In this document: positions 18,387 through 27,591 of the stretch, one piece after another | Position numbering within the stretch: position 1 is the first letter of the stretch | Layout: every line of letters starts with the position of its first letter | Assembly: GCF_008725655.1 (NCBI RefSeq) | Contig: NZ_VYXP01000004.1 | Span: 237,346 to 301,345, forward strand | Reading direction: 5' to 3' | DNA length: 64,000 bases | Origin: Marinihelvus fidelis | GTDB lineage: Bacteria > Pseudomonadota > Gammaproteobacteria > Xanthomonadales > SZUA-36 | Translations under genes and position numbers: made by a program | The notes under the pieces: generated by a model | Databases searched by the model: none | Told to the model about the DNA's origin: nothing | What the model saw: the letters and a program-made list of their open reading frames with translations, nothing else

Positions 18387-19523
18387 TCAGTCCGCGGCCG
18401 GGCCCAGGAAGTCGCGGATCCGTCGCTGCTGGGCCATGCCATCGGCATAGCCCAGGTCCATCAGGGCCTGGCAGTAAGGCGCCTCGAACAGCAGGTAGCT
18501 GGCCATGCGCCAGTCCCTTCCCCAGCCACCCAGGCTGCGCAGCATCAGCTTCACCGCCCAGGGAATATCGGCCGCGTGGCCGGCGGTCATGTCCCGCAGG
18601 TCGCGGCTGGGACGGATCACCAGGGCGTCGATGTACTTCAGCCCGGTCGCCTGCCGGTCCGTGTCGGGAACCAGCGACAGCGTCCGGTTGACGCGGCCCA
18701 GCCGGGCCAGGTCGGCGTTCAGCGTATCCATGAAGATGGTATCGAGCAGGTAGCCACCGATCTCCGCCGGTGACGGATACCGGGTGGGCGCCGTCGGCGC
18801 CGGGTCGGGGCGCTCGTCGCGGGTGGCGATCACGAGAATTTTCTCCGCGCCCAGGTGGATGGCCGGGCTCAGCGGCGCGGTCATGCGCATGCCGCCGTCA
18901 CCGAAGTACTCGTCGCCCAGCCGTTCGGCGGGAAACAGCATCGGCAGGGCGGCAGACGCCATCAGGTGGGACACATCCAGCCTGGCCGGCAGGCCCTCGC
19001 GCCGGTGCCGGCGCCAGGGCTTGATGCCGGGCCGGGCCTGGAAAAAGCTCACCGCCCCCGCGCGGGTATAGCCTGACGCCGTGATCGCGACGCCGTCCAG
19101 GGCGCCCTGGTCAATGGCCGTCTCGACCCCTTCGAGCTGCAGTGTTGACTGAAGAAAGTTTCGTAAGGGGTTGTTATCCAACAAGGCTTTTGGCGCGACG
19201 TTTAGCAAGCCGCCGGAGCCCAGTCCCATCGCCCAGCGCAGGCCCGAGCCCAGGACGGTGAGCGCGTCGGTACGGTAGATCCGCGCGCAGTGCATGCTGC
19301 CCCAGAACGCCGCCAGGCGCTCGATCCCGGCGGCAAACTCGTGCGCGTGACTGGCCACAACGGCGGCGTTGATGGCACCCGCCGAGGTGCCTGTCACCAC
19401 CCTGAAGGGCCCCGCCGGGCGCGGGTACAGTTCCGCGATCGCCTTCAGCACACCCACCTGGTAGGCGCCGCGGGCACCACCGCCGGGTAACACCAGTCCA
19501 CAAACCCCTGTCGCCTGTTCCAT
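18387..19523 (-). CDS. Patatin-like phospholipase
   Basis: The 378-residue protein has all patatin motifs: the oxyanion loop LVLPGGGARGAYQVG near residues 11-25, the nucleophile in VTGTSAGAINA, and the DGG of the Ser/Asp dyad in YFGDGGMRMTAPL. Such enzymes release fatty acids from phospholipids or other esters. There is no signal peptide, so it is probably cytoplasmic. Its convergent position with FadE suggests, but does not prove, that released fatty acids go to beta-oxidation. Substrate unknown. Confidence 0.88.
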   Translation of the reverse strand: MEQATGVCGLVLPGGGARGAYQVGVLKAIAELYPRPAGPFRVVTGTSAGAINAAVVASHAHEFAAGIERLAAFWGSMHCARIYRTDALTVLGSGLRWAMGLGSGGLLNVAPKALLDNNPLRNFLQSTLQLEGVETAIDQGALDGVAITASGYTRAGAVSFFQARPGIKPWRRHRREGLPARLDVSHLMASAALPMLFPAERLGDEYFGDGGMRMTAPLSPAIHLGAEKILVIATRDERPDPAPTAPTRYPSPAEIGGYLLDTIFMDTLNADLARLGRVNRTLSLVPDTDRQATGLKYIDALVIRPSRDLRDMTAGHAADIPWAVKLMLRSLGGWGRDWRMASYLLFEAPYCQALMDLGYADGMAQQRRIRDFLGPAAD

Positions 19524-19636
19524 GTTCGCTGAACTCTCGCTCCTGTCCGGGGGTCGTAACCCCTGCCGGCAAACTACCGGCGCGGCCGTTCCGGTGCAAC
19601 CATCACGGGGCCCCGGTGTATACTCGGCCGCAGGAT

Positions 19637-19969
19637 ATGAGCCTTTCAGAACGTCAGTGCCGACCCTGCGAAGGTGGAACCGAACGCCTGCCCGTTGAAC
19701 GCGCGCGCAAGTTGCTGCGGCAACTCGAAGACTGGCGCATGGACGCGGATGGACTGGAGATCAAACGCACTTTCCGGATCGAGGGGTTTTCCCGGGTGCT
19801 GGACTTCATCAACCGCCTGGCCTGGCTCAGCCACCGCCAGGGGCACCATCCCGATTTCCGGGTCTTCCCGGGGGGATGCGTGGTGCGGTATTCGACCCAT
19901 GCGATTGGCGGCCTGTCCGAAAATGATTTTATCTGCGCCGCACGGCTGGATCGATTGGCAAGGGACTGA
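19637..19969 (+). CDS. phhB: Pterin-4a-carbinolamine dehydratase
   Basis: This family dehydrates 4a-hydroxytetrahydrobiopterin to recycle the pterin cofactor of phenylalanine hydroxylase. The 110-residue product shows the active-site segment WLSHRQGHHPDFRV, the STHAIGGLSENDFICAA motif and the W19-20 region DWRMDADGLEIKRTF. I preferred ATG 19637 to an in-frame GTG at 19616 because of its AGGAT site and the family's length. No phenylalanine hydroxylase gene is in the window. It ends 4 bases before moxR but is not functionally linked to it. Confidence 0.9.
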   Translation: MSLSERQCRPCEGGTERLPVERARKLLRQLEDWRMDADGLEIKRTFRIEGFSRVLDFINRLAWLSHRQGHHPDFRVFPGGCVVRYSTHAIGGLSENDFICAARLDRLARD

Positions 19970-19973
19970 ACAG

Positions 19974-20933
19974 ATGTCGAGTACGGAAGCAACCGCCGCG
20001 GCGCCCGCCGCAGCCACCCCCCAGGCGCGACTCGCGCGCGCCATGGATACCGTCAACCAGGTCGTGCTGGGCAAGGCCCCGCAGGTGCGTCTGGCCTTCA
20101 GCTGCCTGCTGGCCGGCGGTCACCTGCTGATCGAGGACCTGCCCGGTGTGGGCAAGACCACGCTGGCGCATGCCCTGGCCACGGTCCTGGGCGCACGCTA
20201 CCAGCGTATCCAGTTCACCAGCGACCTGATGCCCGCCGATATCCTTGGCGTATCCATTTACCGGCGCGACCAGGAACGCTTCGAGTTTCACCCCGGCCCC
20301 ATCTTCGCCGACCTGGTCCTCGCCGACGAGGTCAACCGGGCGACGCCGAAAACACAGAGCGCGCTACTCGAAGCCATGGCCGAAGGCCAGGTGACCGTCG
20401 AGGGCGTGACCCATGCCCTGCCCAACCCGTTCTTTGTCATCGCCACCCAGAATCCGCTGGACCTGGTCGGCACGTTCCCGTTGCCCGACTCGCAGCTGGA
20501 CCGGTTCCTGCTGAGCATCCGCCTGGGTTTCCCGGACCCCGCCGCGGAGCGCGAACTGCTGGTCGCCGAAAGCCGCGCCGATGTCCTGGCCCGCGTGCCC
20601 CCGATGCTGTCGATGGACGACGTCGCCGCGCTGCAGGCCGAATGCGCGGCCGTGCACACCAGCGACGCGCTGCTCGACTACGTCCAGGCCCTGCTGGCCG
20701 AGACCCGCGATGACCGCTGGTTCGAGTCCGGGCTTTCACCCCGCGCCGGCATCGCGCTGATGCGCTGCGGCCGTGCCCATGCCTATCTCGACGGACGCGA
20801 CTTCGTCGAACCCGAAGACATCAAGGCGGTCTTCCTGGGCCTGACCCGCCACCGCATGACCGTGCCCGCGGGAATGGATGCGACGGTCGAGGACCAGGTG
20901 ACGGCCTTGCTGGAGCGGGTCGCCATTCCCTGA
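19974..20933 (+). CDS. moxR: MoxR-family AAA+ ATPase
   Basis: MoxR ATPases act as chaperone-like partners of VWA- or DUF58-domain proteins. The 319-residue protein has Walker A in LPGVGKTTLAHAL (about 54-66), Walker B in FADLVLADEVNRA, sensor 1 FFVIATQNP and a C-terminal lid domain. Start ATG 19974 has an AGGGA site. It opens a plus-strand cluster with DUF58, transglutaminase, LemA and DUF2207 genes. Confidence 0.92.
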   Translation: MSSTEATAAAPAAATPQARLARAMDTVNQVVLGKAPQVRLAFSCLLAGGHLLIEDLPGVGKTTLAHALATVLGARYQRIQFTSDLMPADILGVSIYRRDQERFEFHPGPIFADLVLADEVNRATPKTQSALLEAMAEGQVTVEGVTHALPNPFFVIATQNPLDLVGTFPLPDSQLDRFLLSIRLGFPDPAAERELLVAESRADVLARVPPMLSMDDVAALQAECAAVHTSDALLDYVQALLAETRDDRWFESGLSPRAGIALMRCGRAHAYLDGRDFVEPEDIKAVFLGLTRHRMTVPAGMDATVEDQVTALLERVAIP

Positions 20934-20943
20934 CGGCCGGCTG

Positions 20944-21897
20944 GTGAACCTTTTCGGCGATCGACTGCACGCGTGGGCCATTGAACGGGTCCGCCGGCGC
21001 ACCCGCATCGCACCGCCCTACCGGCTGGCCTACCGCCATGTCTTCGTGTTGCCCACGGTTTTCGGCATGGGCTTTGGCGCCATGCTCGTGTTCACCGCGC
21101 TGGGTGGCCTGAACTTCAACAACAACATGGCGCTGTTGATGGTGTTCACGCTGGGCGCGCTGGCGGCCATGACCACGCTGCTGGCCTACCGCGACCTGGC
21201 CGGGGTCGAGATCGACTCGGTCCGCGCCGACCCGGTGTTCGCCGGCGAGCCCGCCCACTTCCACGTGCGGCTGGACAACCGCGACCCGCGCGTCCGCTAC
21301 AGCCTTCAGGCCGCGCTGGCCACGACGGCGGCAAGCGCCTGCATGGACCTGCCCGCCAGCGCCTCCGGCGTGCTCGCTGTCGCCGTGCCCACCGAGCGTC
21401 GTGGCTGGCTCGCGCCACCGCCGTTCCGGGTAGAAACCCGCTACCCGCTGGGCCTGTTCCGGGCCTGGTCCTGGGTCTTTCCCGCCACGCCGGTTCTGGT
21501 CTATCCCGCACCGGCGAAGAAGCCACCGCCGTTGCCCAACCGGGCAAGCGGCCGCCAGGGCCGGCCACGGCTGGGCGATGGCGACCAGGTCCATGGCCTG
21601 CGCGGCTACCGCCCGGGTGACGCCCTGCGCCGGGTGGCCTGGCGCACCAGCGCCCGCCACGACACGCTGTACACGCGGGAAATGGAAAGCCCGCGCGACG
21701 CCGCCTGCGAACTGGACTGGAACGAGGTCCGCGGGGACACCGAACTACGCCTGTCCGTGCTCACCGCCTGGGTGCTGCAGGCCGACCACCGCCAGCTTGA
21801 GTACCGCCTGCGCCTGCCCGGCCAGCCGGCCATCGGCGGCAGCGGCCCGGCGCATCGCGCCCGCTGCCTGGAAGCGCTCGCGGTGTACGGGCTGTGA
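20944..21897 (+). CDS. DUF58 domain protein
   Basis: The 317-residue protein starts at GTG 20944 and has two N-terminal membrane segments (HVFVLPTVFGMGFGAMLVF and MALLMVFTLGALAAMTTLL) followed by a soluble region with the DUF58 core GDGDQVHGLRGYRPGDALRR and VAWRTSARHD. In many bacteria DUF58 proteins sit between moxR and a transglutaminase gene as here, and they are thought to be partners of the ATPase. Molecular role unknown. It overlaps the next gene by 4 bases. Confidence 0.9.
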   Translation: MNLFGDRLHAWAIERVRRRTRIAPPYRLAYRHVFVLPTVFGMGFGAMLVFTALGGLNFNNNMALLMVFTLGALAAMTTLLAYRDLAGVEIDSVRADPVFAGEPAHFHVRLDNRDPRVRYSLQAALATTAASACMDLPASASGVLAVAVPTERRGWLAPPPFRVETRYPLGLFRAWSWVFPATPVLVYPAPAKKPPPLPNRASGRQGRPRLGDGDQVHGLRGYRPGDALRRVAWRTSARHDTLYTREMESPRDAACELDWNEVRGDTELRLSVLTAWVLQADHRQLEYRLRLPGQPAIGGSGPAHRARCLEALAVYGL

Positions 21898-23888
21898 GCA
21901 CCGTGACGCCCGCGTCCGCAGGCCGGCCCACCTACTGGGTCATCGCCTGCCTGCTGGTCGCCCTGCTACCGCAACTGGCGTCGATGCCCGTCCACCTGGC
22001 AGCCCTGACGCTGGTGGCGCCAGCCTGGCGCACACTCGCCGAGTGGCGCCACTGGAAACCGCTGCACCCGCTGGTCCGGCTGGCCGCGACCATCATCGCC
22101 ATGGTGGTGCTGTTCTCCACCTACGGTAACCCGCTGGGACGGCGCACCGCGGTCAGCCTGCTGGCGCTGATGCTGTCGCTCAAGCTGCTGGAAACCTTCA
22201 AGGTCCGTGACGCCCGACTGGTGGCCAGCCTGGCGCTGTTCCTGGCCGCGACCCAGTTCCTGTTCTCGCAGGGCCTGGTCATGGTGGTCTACGCCGCCGC
22301 CGTCATGGCCGCGGCGCTGGTGACCTTCGCCCTGCTCGCCCGCGCCCAGGCCTTCTTCGGGACGGGCCAGCCTGCACCCGCCGGCCCCGGCATGGCCACG
22401 GAAGTCCGCTACAGCCTGCGGCTGATGGTCATCGCCCTGCCGGCGGCGCTGGCGCTGTTCATGTTCTTCCCGCGCTGGAGCAGCCCGCTCTGGGGTGTGC
22501 CCGAGGAGTCGCTGGACGCGCGCACGGGCCTGTCCGGGGAAATGACCCCGGGCTCCATCCAGAACCTGTTCATGGACGACACACCGGCGTTCCGGGTCGA
22601 GTTCACCAGCCCGGTGCCGCCGCAACAGGCGCTGTACTGGCGCGGCCCGGTGTTCTGGAACTTCGACGGCAGGAGCTGGGAAGGCAGCTATTACGGACGC
22701 AATATCGCCGCCCGCGAGAAACCCACCGTGGGCAATGCGGAGAGCCACTACACGGTGCTGATGGAGCCCACCGAGCAGCACTGGATGTTCGCACTGGACT
22801 ACCCGGCCGTCACACCGCCGGACAGCCGCGTCACGCTCGACTTCCAGCTGTTGAGCCGCAAGCCGATCACGCGGCTGCGGCAGTACGAGATGATGTCCGA
22901 CAGCGACTTCATCGACTCACCCGAACTGTCGGCCACGCTGCGTGACCAGGCGCTGCGTCTGCCCGATGGCTTCAATCCGCGAACCCGCGAACTGATGGCC
23001 GAATGGAAGGCCGAAGCCGCGACCGACGCGGAACTCGTCCGCCGCGCGCTGGCCCACTTCAATGCCGAGCCGTTCCGCTACACCCTGAACCCGGCGCTGC
23101 TGACGCGCCATTCCGTGGACGAATTCCTGTTCGACACCCGCGAGGGCTTCTGCGAACACTACGCCTCGGCCTTCACCGTGATGATGCGCATGCTGGGCAT
23201 CCCCGCCCGCGTGGTCACCGGTTACCAGGGTGGCTGGTACAACGAGTTTGGTGATTACGTGCTGGTGCGCCAGTCGGACGCCCATGCCTGGAGCGAAGTC
23301 TGGCTACCGGGAACCGGCTGGACCCGGGTCGACCCCACCGCCGCCGTGGCGCCCTCGCGCGTCGAGCAGGGCGCCATGGATGCGCTCGAGGGCCGGCGTC
23401 ACGCCCTTGACTTCGCCTGGGTGCGCGAACTGCGCAACGGTGTGGACTGGCTCGGTCGCAACTGGAACGACTGGGTCATCGCTTTCGATGCCGCGCGCCA
23501 GTCCCGGCTGCTGTCGGCCTTCGGTATCGAGCAACTGGGGCCGCGCGCCCTGGTCGCGCTGCTGACCCTGGGGCTGCTGCTCGCGTCCGCGTTTATCGTG
23601 CCCTGGCTGCTACGCCGGTCGACGGGGCGTCGGCGTGACCCGCTGGGCCGGGCCTGGGCCCGTTTCCTGCGCCGGCTGGACAAGGTCGGCGTCGAGATCC
23701 GGCCGTCCATGGGGCCACGGGAAGTCGGTGCCGCCGCCGCGGCCACCCTGCCCGACCAGGCTGGCGAGATTGACGCCATCACCGGACAGTACCGGCGGCT
23801 GCGCTACGCCGCCGACGGCGGCAGGCTCGACGCCTTCACGGCCGGCGTGAGAGGATTCCGGGTGAACCCACAACGGAAGTCCGGATGA
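21894..23888 (+). CDS. tgpA: TgpA-type membrane transglutaminase-like protein
   Basis: The 664-residue protein has an N-terminal block of about five to six membrane helices (residues about 10-195), a periplasmic transglutaminase-core domain with an intact triad, Cys420 in REGFCEHYA, His464 in SDAHAWSEVW and Asp480 in WTRVDPTAAV, then another membrane helix near 545-565 (ALVALLTLGLLLASAFIVPW) and a cytoplasmic DUF4129-like tail. In Pseudomonas aeruginosa TgpA is essential. Substrate unknown; cysteine protease or transpeptidase activity is likely. The GTG start overlaps the DUF58 stop. Confidence 0.9.
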   Translation: MSTVTPASAGRPTYWVIACLLVALLPQLASMPVHLAALTLVAPAWRTLAEWRHWKPLHPLVRLAATIIAMVVLFSTYGNPLGRRTAVSLLALMLSLKLLETFKVRDARLVASLALFLAATQFLFSQGLVMVVYAAAVMAAALVTFALLARAQAFFGTGQPAPAGPGMATEVRYSLRLMVIALPAALALFMFFPRWSSPLWGVPEESLDARTGLSGEMTPGSIQNLFMDDTPAFRVEFTSPVPPQQALYWRGPVFWNFDGRSWEGSYYGRNIAAREKPTVGNAESHYTVLMEPTEQHWMFALDYPAVTPPDSRVTLDFQLLSRKPITRLRQYEMMSDSDFIDSPELSATLRDQALRLPDGFNPRTRELMAEWKAEAATDAELVRRALAHFNAEPFRYTLNPALLTRHSVDEFLFDTREGFCEHYASAFTVMMRMLGIPARVVTGYQGGWYNEFGDYVLVRQSDAHAWSEVWLPGTGWTRVDPTAAVAPSRVEQGAMDALEGRRHALDFAWVRELRNGVDWLGRNWNDWVIAFDAARQSRLLSAFGIEQLGPRALVALLTLGLLLASAFIVPWLLRRSTGRRRDPLGRAWARFLRRLDKVGVEIRPSMGPREVGAAAAATLPDQAGEIDAITGQYRRLRYAADGGRLDAFTAGVRGFRVNPQRKSG

Positions 23889-23907
23889 GCGACACGGGGA
23901 CAATGAC

Positions 23908-24480
23908 ATGGCCTGGCTGATCGGGCTGGCACTGGTCGCGCTCGCCGTCTACGCGATCGTCACCTACAACCGCCTGGTCAGGGCCCGTAACGTGATGGCG
24001 GAGGCCTGGGCCGGGATCGATGTGCAGTTGCAGCGGCGCCATGAGCTGGTGCCCAACCTGGTGGCTGTCACGCGACAGTACGCCAGCCATGAATCCACCG
24101 TCCTCGAAGACGTCACCCGGGCACGGGGCGCCGCCCCGGACACCACGGGCGCAAAGGCGCCCGGCCAGCACGGCATGGAATCGCTGGCGTCCCGGGAGAG
24201 TGACCTGTCGCGGGCGCTGGGCCGCCTGGTCATGCTGGCCGAGCAATACCCCGAGCTGAAAGCCGCACAGGTGTTCAGCCAACTGCACGCCAGCCTGGTC
24301 GACACCGAGGACCACCTGCAGTACGCGCGCCGTTATTACAACGGCGCCGTGCGCGACCTCAACAACGCGGTCGAGAGCTTTCCCGCCAACCTGGTGGCGC
24401 GCCTGTTTGGTTTCCGCACCGGGGCGTTTTTCGAGATCGAGTTCGCCAGCCAGCGCGAGGTGCCGGATGTCCGGCTCTAG
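23908..24480 (+). CDS. lemA: LemA family protein
   Basis: LemA proteins have one N-terminal membrane helix and a helical-bundle domain. Here the helix is LIGLALVALAVYAIVTY (about 4-20), followed by the conserved YNRLVRARNVMAEAWAGIDV and QLQRRHELVPNLV, and a C-terminal RRYYNGAVRDLNNAVESFP. The 190-residue length is typical. The function is poorly known; the gene commonly pairs with a DUF2207 or TPM-domain gene, as here. Confidence 0.93.
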   Translation: MAWLIGLALVALAVYAIVTYNRLVRARNVMAEAWAGIDVQLQRRHELVPNLVAVTRQYASHESTVLEDVTRARGAAPDTTGAKAPGQHGMESLASRESDLSRALGRLVMLAEQYPELKAAQVFSQLHASLVDTEDHLQYARRYYNGAVRDLNNAVESFPANLVARLFGFRTGAFFEIEFASQREVPDVRL

Positions 24481-26200
24481 GCGCCCCTTGCGGGCCCTGC
24501 TGCTGGCCGGGCTTATGCTGGCCACCGGCATGGCTGCGGCAAAGGCCGATGAGCGTGTGCTGGACTACGACGTCGACATCACCATCCGCCCCGATGCCCG
24601 CCTGGATATCATCGAGACCATCACCGTGCGCGCCGAGGGCAAGCAGATCCGGCGCGGCATTTACCGGGACTTCCCCACCCGTTACAAGGCCCGCTTCGAT
24701 ACCACGGTCCGGGTGGGCTTCGATGTGCACGAGGTCACACGCGACGGCCAGCCCACACCGTGGCACAGCGTCCGCCAGTTCAACGGCGTTCGCGTCTATA
24801 TCGGCGACAAGGATACGCAACTTGCCCCGGGCACCTACCGGTACCGCCTGCGCTACCAGACCTACCGGCAACTGGGCTATTTCGACAGTTACGACGAGTT
24901 GTGGTGGAACGTCACCGGCCTGGGTTGGGCATTTCCCATCGACCGGGCTACCGCAACGGTGCACCTGCCCGCCGATGTCGAGCCCGGCGACCTGCAACTC
25001 AATGCCTGGACGGGCAGCTACGGCCGCACCGAATCGGACGTCGAGCAGACCATCGTCGACACGCGCACGGTGCAGTTCCGGGCCACGGCCATGCAGGACC
25101 CCGGCGGCGGCCTGACCGTCGCCGTCGCCTGGCCTAAAGGGTTGGTGCACGTGCCCGGATTCGGCGAGAAAATGCGCTGGTTCGTGGCCGACAACCTGGG
25201 CATCGGGGTGCTGGCGGCCGGCCTGCTGGCTACGCTGGCCTGGTACCTGTGGGCGTGGAACCGCGTGGGCCGCGACCCGGAGAAGGGCGTCATCATTCCG
25301 CGGTTCAAGCCCCCGGCCGGCCTGTCCCCGGCAGCCTGTGCGTACATCATGGACATGACCCTGAAGGACGAGGCGTTCACGGCCGCGGTCATCAGCCTGG
25401 GGGTCAAGGGTCACCTGTCGATCGAGGAGGCGGATGGCGAGTACACGCTGCGCCGCCGCCACGGGCGCCCCAAGGCGCCGCCTTCACCGGGCGAGCAGGT
25501 GGTCTTCGACGCCCTGTTGCCAAAGGGCACCGACTATGTGCGCATGAAGCAGGACAACCACAAGGCCTTCGCCGCGGCGCGCTGGGGCCTGCTGCTGGCG
25601 CTGTCGCGCGAATACAAGGGCAGCCTGTTCCGCTTCAACGGTCACTACGCCCTGCCCGCGTTTGCCATCAGCGCGATCGCCGCGGTGATCTCGGTGCCGC
25701 TGGCTGCCGGGCCCTTCGCCTGGGTGATTGCCGGCGCACTGGCCCTGCCCTTGCATGGCCTGTTCCTGTTCCTGCTGCGCGCGCCGACGATCGCCGGGCG
25801 ACGGATCATGGACGAGATCGAGGGCTTCCGGATGTACCTGGGCACGGCCGAGCGCGACCGTCTGCAGGCCATGCGCTCACCGGCGCTGACGCCGGAAGTG
25901 TTCGAGCGCTTCCTGCCTTACGCCTTCGCGCTCGAAGTGGAGAATGACTGGTGCCGCCGGTTTGAGCGCGAGTTCCCGCAGCCGGCCGAGCGCGACTCGG
26001 GCTTCAGCCCGGCCTGGTACAGCGGTGATTTCAGCATGAACGGCTCGGGTTCGGCCCTGAACCGGATGTCGTCGGGCTTTGGCAGCGACCTGGGTGGCGC
26101 CATCTCTGCGTCCTCTCGCCCACCGGGCTCGTCATCGGGCTCCGGCGGGGGTGGCTTTTCCGGCGGTGGGGGCGGCGGAGGCGGCGGGGGCGGCTGGTAA
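24467..26200 (+). CDS. DUF2207 membrane protein with glycine-rich tail
   Basis: The 577-residue product begins with a signal peptide (LRALLLAGLMLATGMAAAKA), then a beta-rich DUF2207 domain (YDVDITIRPDARLDIIETIT), a membrane helix near 235-255 (GIGVLAAGLLATLAWYLWAW), further helices near 390-435, and ends in an almost pure glycine run plus Trp. The glycine tail with low-complexity GGGxSGGG is typical of this family and of TPM-domain proteins. Start ATG 24467 lies inside the end of lemA (14-base overlap), giving a clean signal peptide. Function unknown. Confidence 0.88.
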   Translation: MSGSRRPLRALLLAGLMLATGMAAAKADERVLDYDVDITIRPDARLDIIETITVRAEGKQIRRGIYRDFPTRYKARFDTTVRVGFDVHEVTRDGQPTPWHSVRQFNGVRVYIGDKDTQLAPGTYRYRLRYQTYRQLGYFDSYDELWWNVTGLGWAFPIDRATATVHLPADVEPGDLQLNAWTGSYGRTESDVEQTIVDTRTVQFRATAMQDPGGGLTVAVAWPKGLVHVPGFGEKMRWFVADNLGIGVLAAGLLATLAWYLWAWNRVGRDPEKGVIIPRFKPPAGLSPAACAYIMDMTLKDEAFTAAVISLGVKGHLSIEEADGEYTLRRRHGRPKAPPSPGEQVVFDALLPKGTDYVRMKQDNHKAFAAARWGLLLALSREYKGSLFRFNGHYALPAFAISAIAAVISVPLAAGPFAWVIAGALALPLHGLFLFLLRAPTIAGRRIMDEIEGFRMYLGTAERDRLQAMRSPALTPEVFERFLPYAFALEVENDWCRRFEREFPQPAERDSGFSPAWYSGDFSMNGSGSALNRMSSGFGSDLGGAISASSRPPGSSSGSGGGGFSGGGGGGGGGGGW

Positions 26201-26219
26201 TTCCAGCGCCAGTCATGGC

Positions 26220-26253
26220 TTGAAAAACCGGCGTGGTCTGTATATATTTACAC
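26220..26253 (+). promoter_or_regulatory. lexA-imuA-imuB promoter with LexA box
   Basis: TTGAAA (26220-26225), a 17-base spacer and TATATT (26243-26248) form a good sigma-70 promoter. The 16-mer CTGTATATATTTACAC (26238-26253) overlaps the -10 and matches the enterobacterial LexA box CTG-N10-CAG at all key positions but the last base. Repressor bound here would block polymerase, so lexA is probably autoregulated and imuA/imuB SOS-induced. Confidence 0.82.
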
Positions 26254-26272
26254 CATGCAACGGAGCCGCCCC

Positions 26273-26914
26273 ATGACCCAGGACAACCTCACCAAACGCC
26301 AGCAGGAAATCCTCAACTTTATCTCTGAACATATTGATCAGAATGGGTTTCCTCCAACCCGGAATGAGCTATGCGCCTTTTTCGGCTTCCGTTCGCCGAA
26401 TGCCGCCGAGAGTCACCTGAAGGCGCTTGACCGCAAGGGTGTCATCCAGCTGGGGCGGGGGCGCTCCAGGGGCATCACCCTGACCGCGCTGGCCCGTGCC
26501 AGCCTGCCCGCCGCCGGTGGCCGCACACCGCTGCCCCTGGTGGGCCGGGTCGCCGCCGGCAGCCCCGTGCTGGCCGAGGAGAACATCGAGAACGAATACC
26601 GTTTCGACCCGGCGCTGTTTTCGCCACGGCCGCACTACCTGCTGCGCGTACAGGGCATGAGCATGCGTGACGCGGGCATCCTCGATGGCGACCTGCTGGC
26701 GGTGCACCGCGTGCCGGAGGCGCGCAACGGCCAGATCGTGGTCGCCCGCATCGAGGACGAGGTCACCGTCAAGCGGTTCCACCGTGATGGCCGCCGGGTC
26801 ACGCTACTGCCCGAGAACCCCGACTTTTCCCCCATCGAGATCGACCTGGCCCACCAGCACCTCGAAATCGAGGGCCTGGGTGTCGGCGTCATTCGCAGCC
26901 ACCTGACAGGCTGA
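26273..26914 (+). CDS. lexA: SOS repressor LexA
   Basis: LexA represses DNA-damage genes until RecA filaments trigger self-cleavage. The 213-residue protein has the winged-helix N-terminal domain ([16 protein letters not shown], then [20 protein letters not shown]), the Ala95-Gly96 cleavage site in [10 protein letters not shown], and the Ser/Lys dyad Ser130 ([10 protein letters not shown]) and Lys167 (EVTVKRF). I chose ATG 26273 because CGGAG lies at ribosome-site distance; ATG 26255 is possible and would add six residues. Its stop overlaps the imuA start. Confidence 0.95.
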   Translation: MTQDNLTKRQQEILNFISEHIDQNGFPPTRNELCAFFGFRSPNAAESHLKALDRKGVIQLGRGRSRGITLTALARASLPAAGGRTPLPLVGRVAAGSPVLAEENIENEYRFDPALFSPRPHYLLRVQGMSMRDAGILDGDLLAVHRVPEARNGQIVVARIEDEVTVKRFHRDGRRVTLLPENPDFSPIEIDLAHQHLEIEGLGVGVIRSHLTG

Positions 26915-27591
26915 TGCGCCCGGCCCCGCGCCAGGCGCCGGGGCATCCGCTGGTCTGGCGGGGCGGCCAACGCCAACACGCGCTGCCTGTCCTGCCCAGC
27001 GGGCACCCGGTTCTGGATCAACACCTGCCGGGCGGCGGCTGGCCGGTCGGCGCGCTGACCGAATTACGCCCAGCCCGGCCCGGGCTCGGTGAGTTCTGGC
27101 TGCTATTGCCGTTGCTCGCACGGGTCACCCACGGTGGCGGCTGGGCCATCCTGGTCAACCCGCCCTGGATCCCCTACCCGCCGGCACTGCGCGGCCATGG
27201 CATCGAGCTGAAGCGCCTGCTGCGGGTACAGACCGGCGGCGCCGCGGATACCCTGTGGGCCTGCGAGCAGGCCCTGCGGGGCGCGCGGGGCGGCACGGTC
27301 CTGGCCTGGGCAGGCGACGACCGCCGCCAGGGTGCATTCAGCCAGCTGCGGCGCCTGCAACTGGCCGCGCGTGACGGCCACAAGCCGGCCTTCCTGTTTG
27401 CCGCGCCCGGCGACGCGTCGCGGGCCACGCCCGCGGCCCTGTGCCTGGGCCTGGACGCCGGCAAGCGTGGCCTGGAGATCCGGCTGCTGAAATGCCGTGG
27501 CCACCGCCCCGCACAGCCCATCCACCTGCGCCGCCCGCACGATGACGACGCCATCATGATGGCCACGCCAATCCCCACCGGTCATGCCTGA
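26914..27591 (+). CDS. imuA: ImuA (SulA/RecA-like translesion-synthesis accessory protein)
   Basis: ImuA works with ImuB and DnaE2 in damage-induced mutagenesis. The 225-residue protein has the family core PSGHPVLDQHLPGGGWPVGA, which resembles RecA but lacks an intact P-loop, and LLRVQTGGAADTLWACEQAL followed by VLAWAGDD. Start ATG 26914 shares a base with the lexA stop and the gene overlaps imuB by 8 bases, so lexA-imuA-imuB should be one transcript. Confidence 0.9.
   Translation: MRPAPRQAPGHPLVWRGGQRQHALPVLPSGHPVLDQHLPGGGWPVGALTELRPARPGLGEFWLLLPLLARVTHGGGWAILVNPPWIPYPPALRGHGIELKRLLRVQTGGAADTLWACEQALRGARGGTVLAWAGDDRRQGAFSQLRRLQLAARDGHKPAFLFAAPGDASRATPAALCLGLDAGKRGLEIRLLKCRGHRPAQPIHLRRPHDDDAIMMATPIPTGHA

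Noticed and set aside
26150-26200. GGC/GGG repeat near the end of the DUF2207 gene
   Set aside because: It encodes the family's normal glycine-rich tail; it is not a CRISPR or mobile-element repeat.
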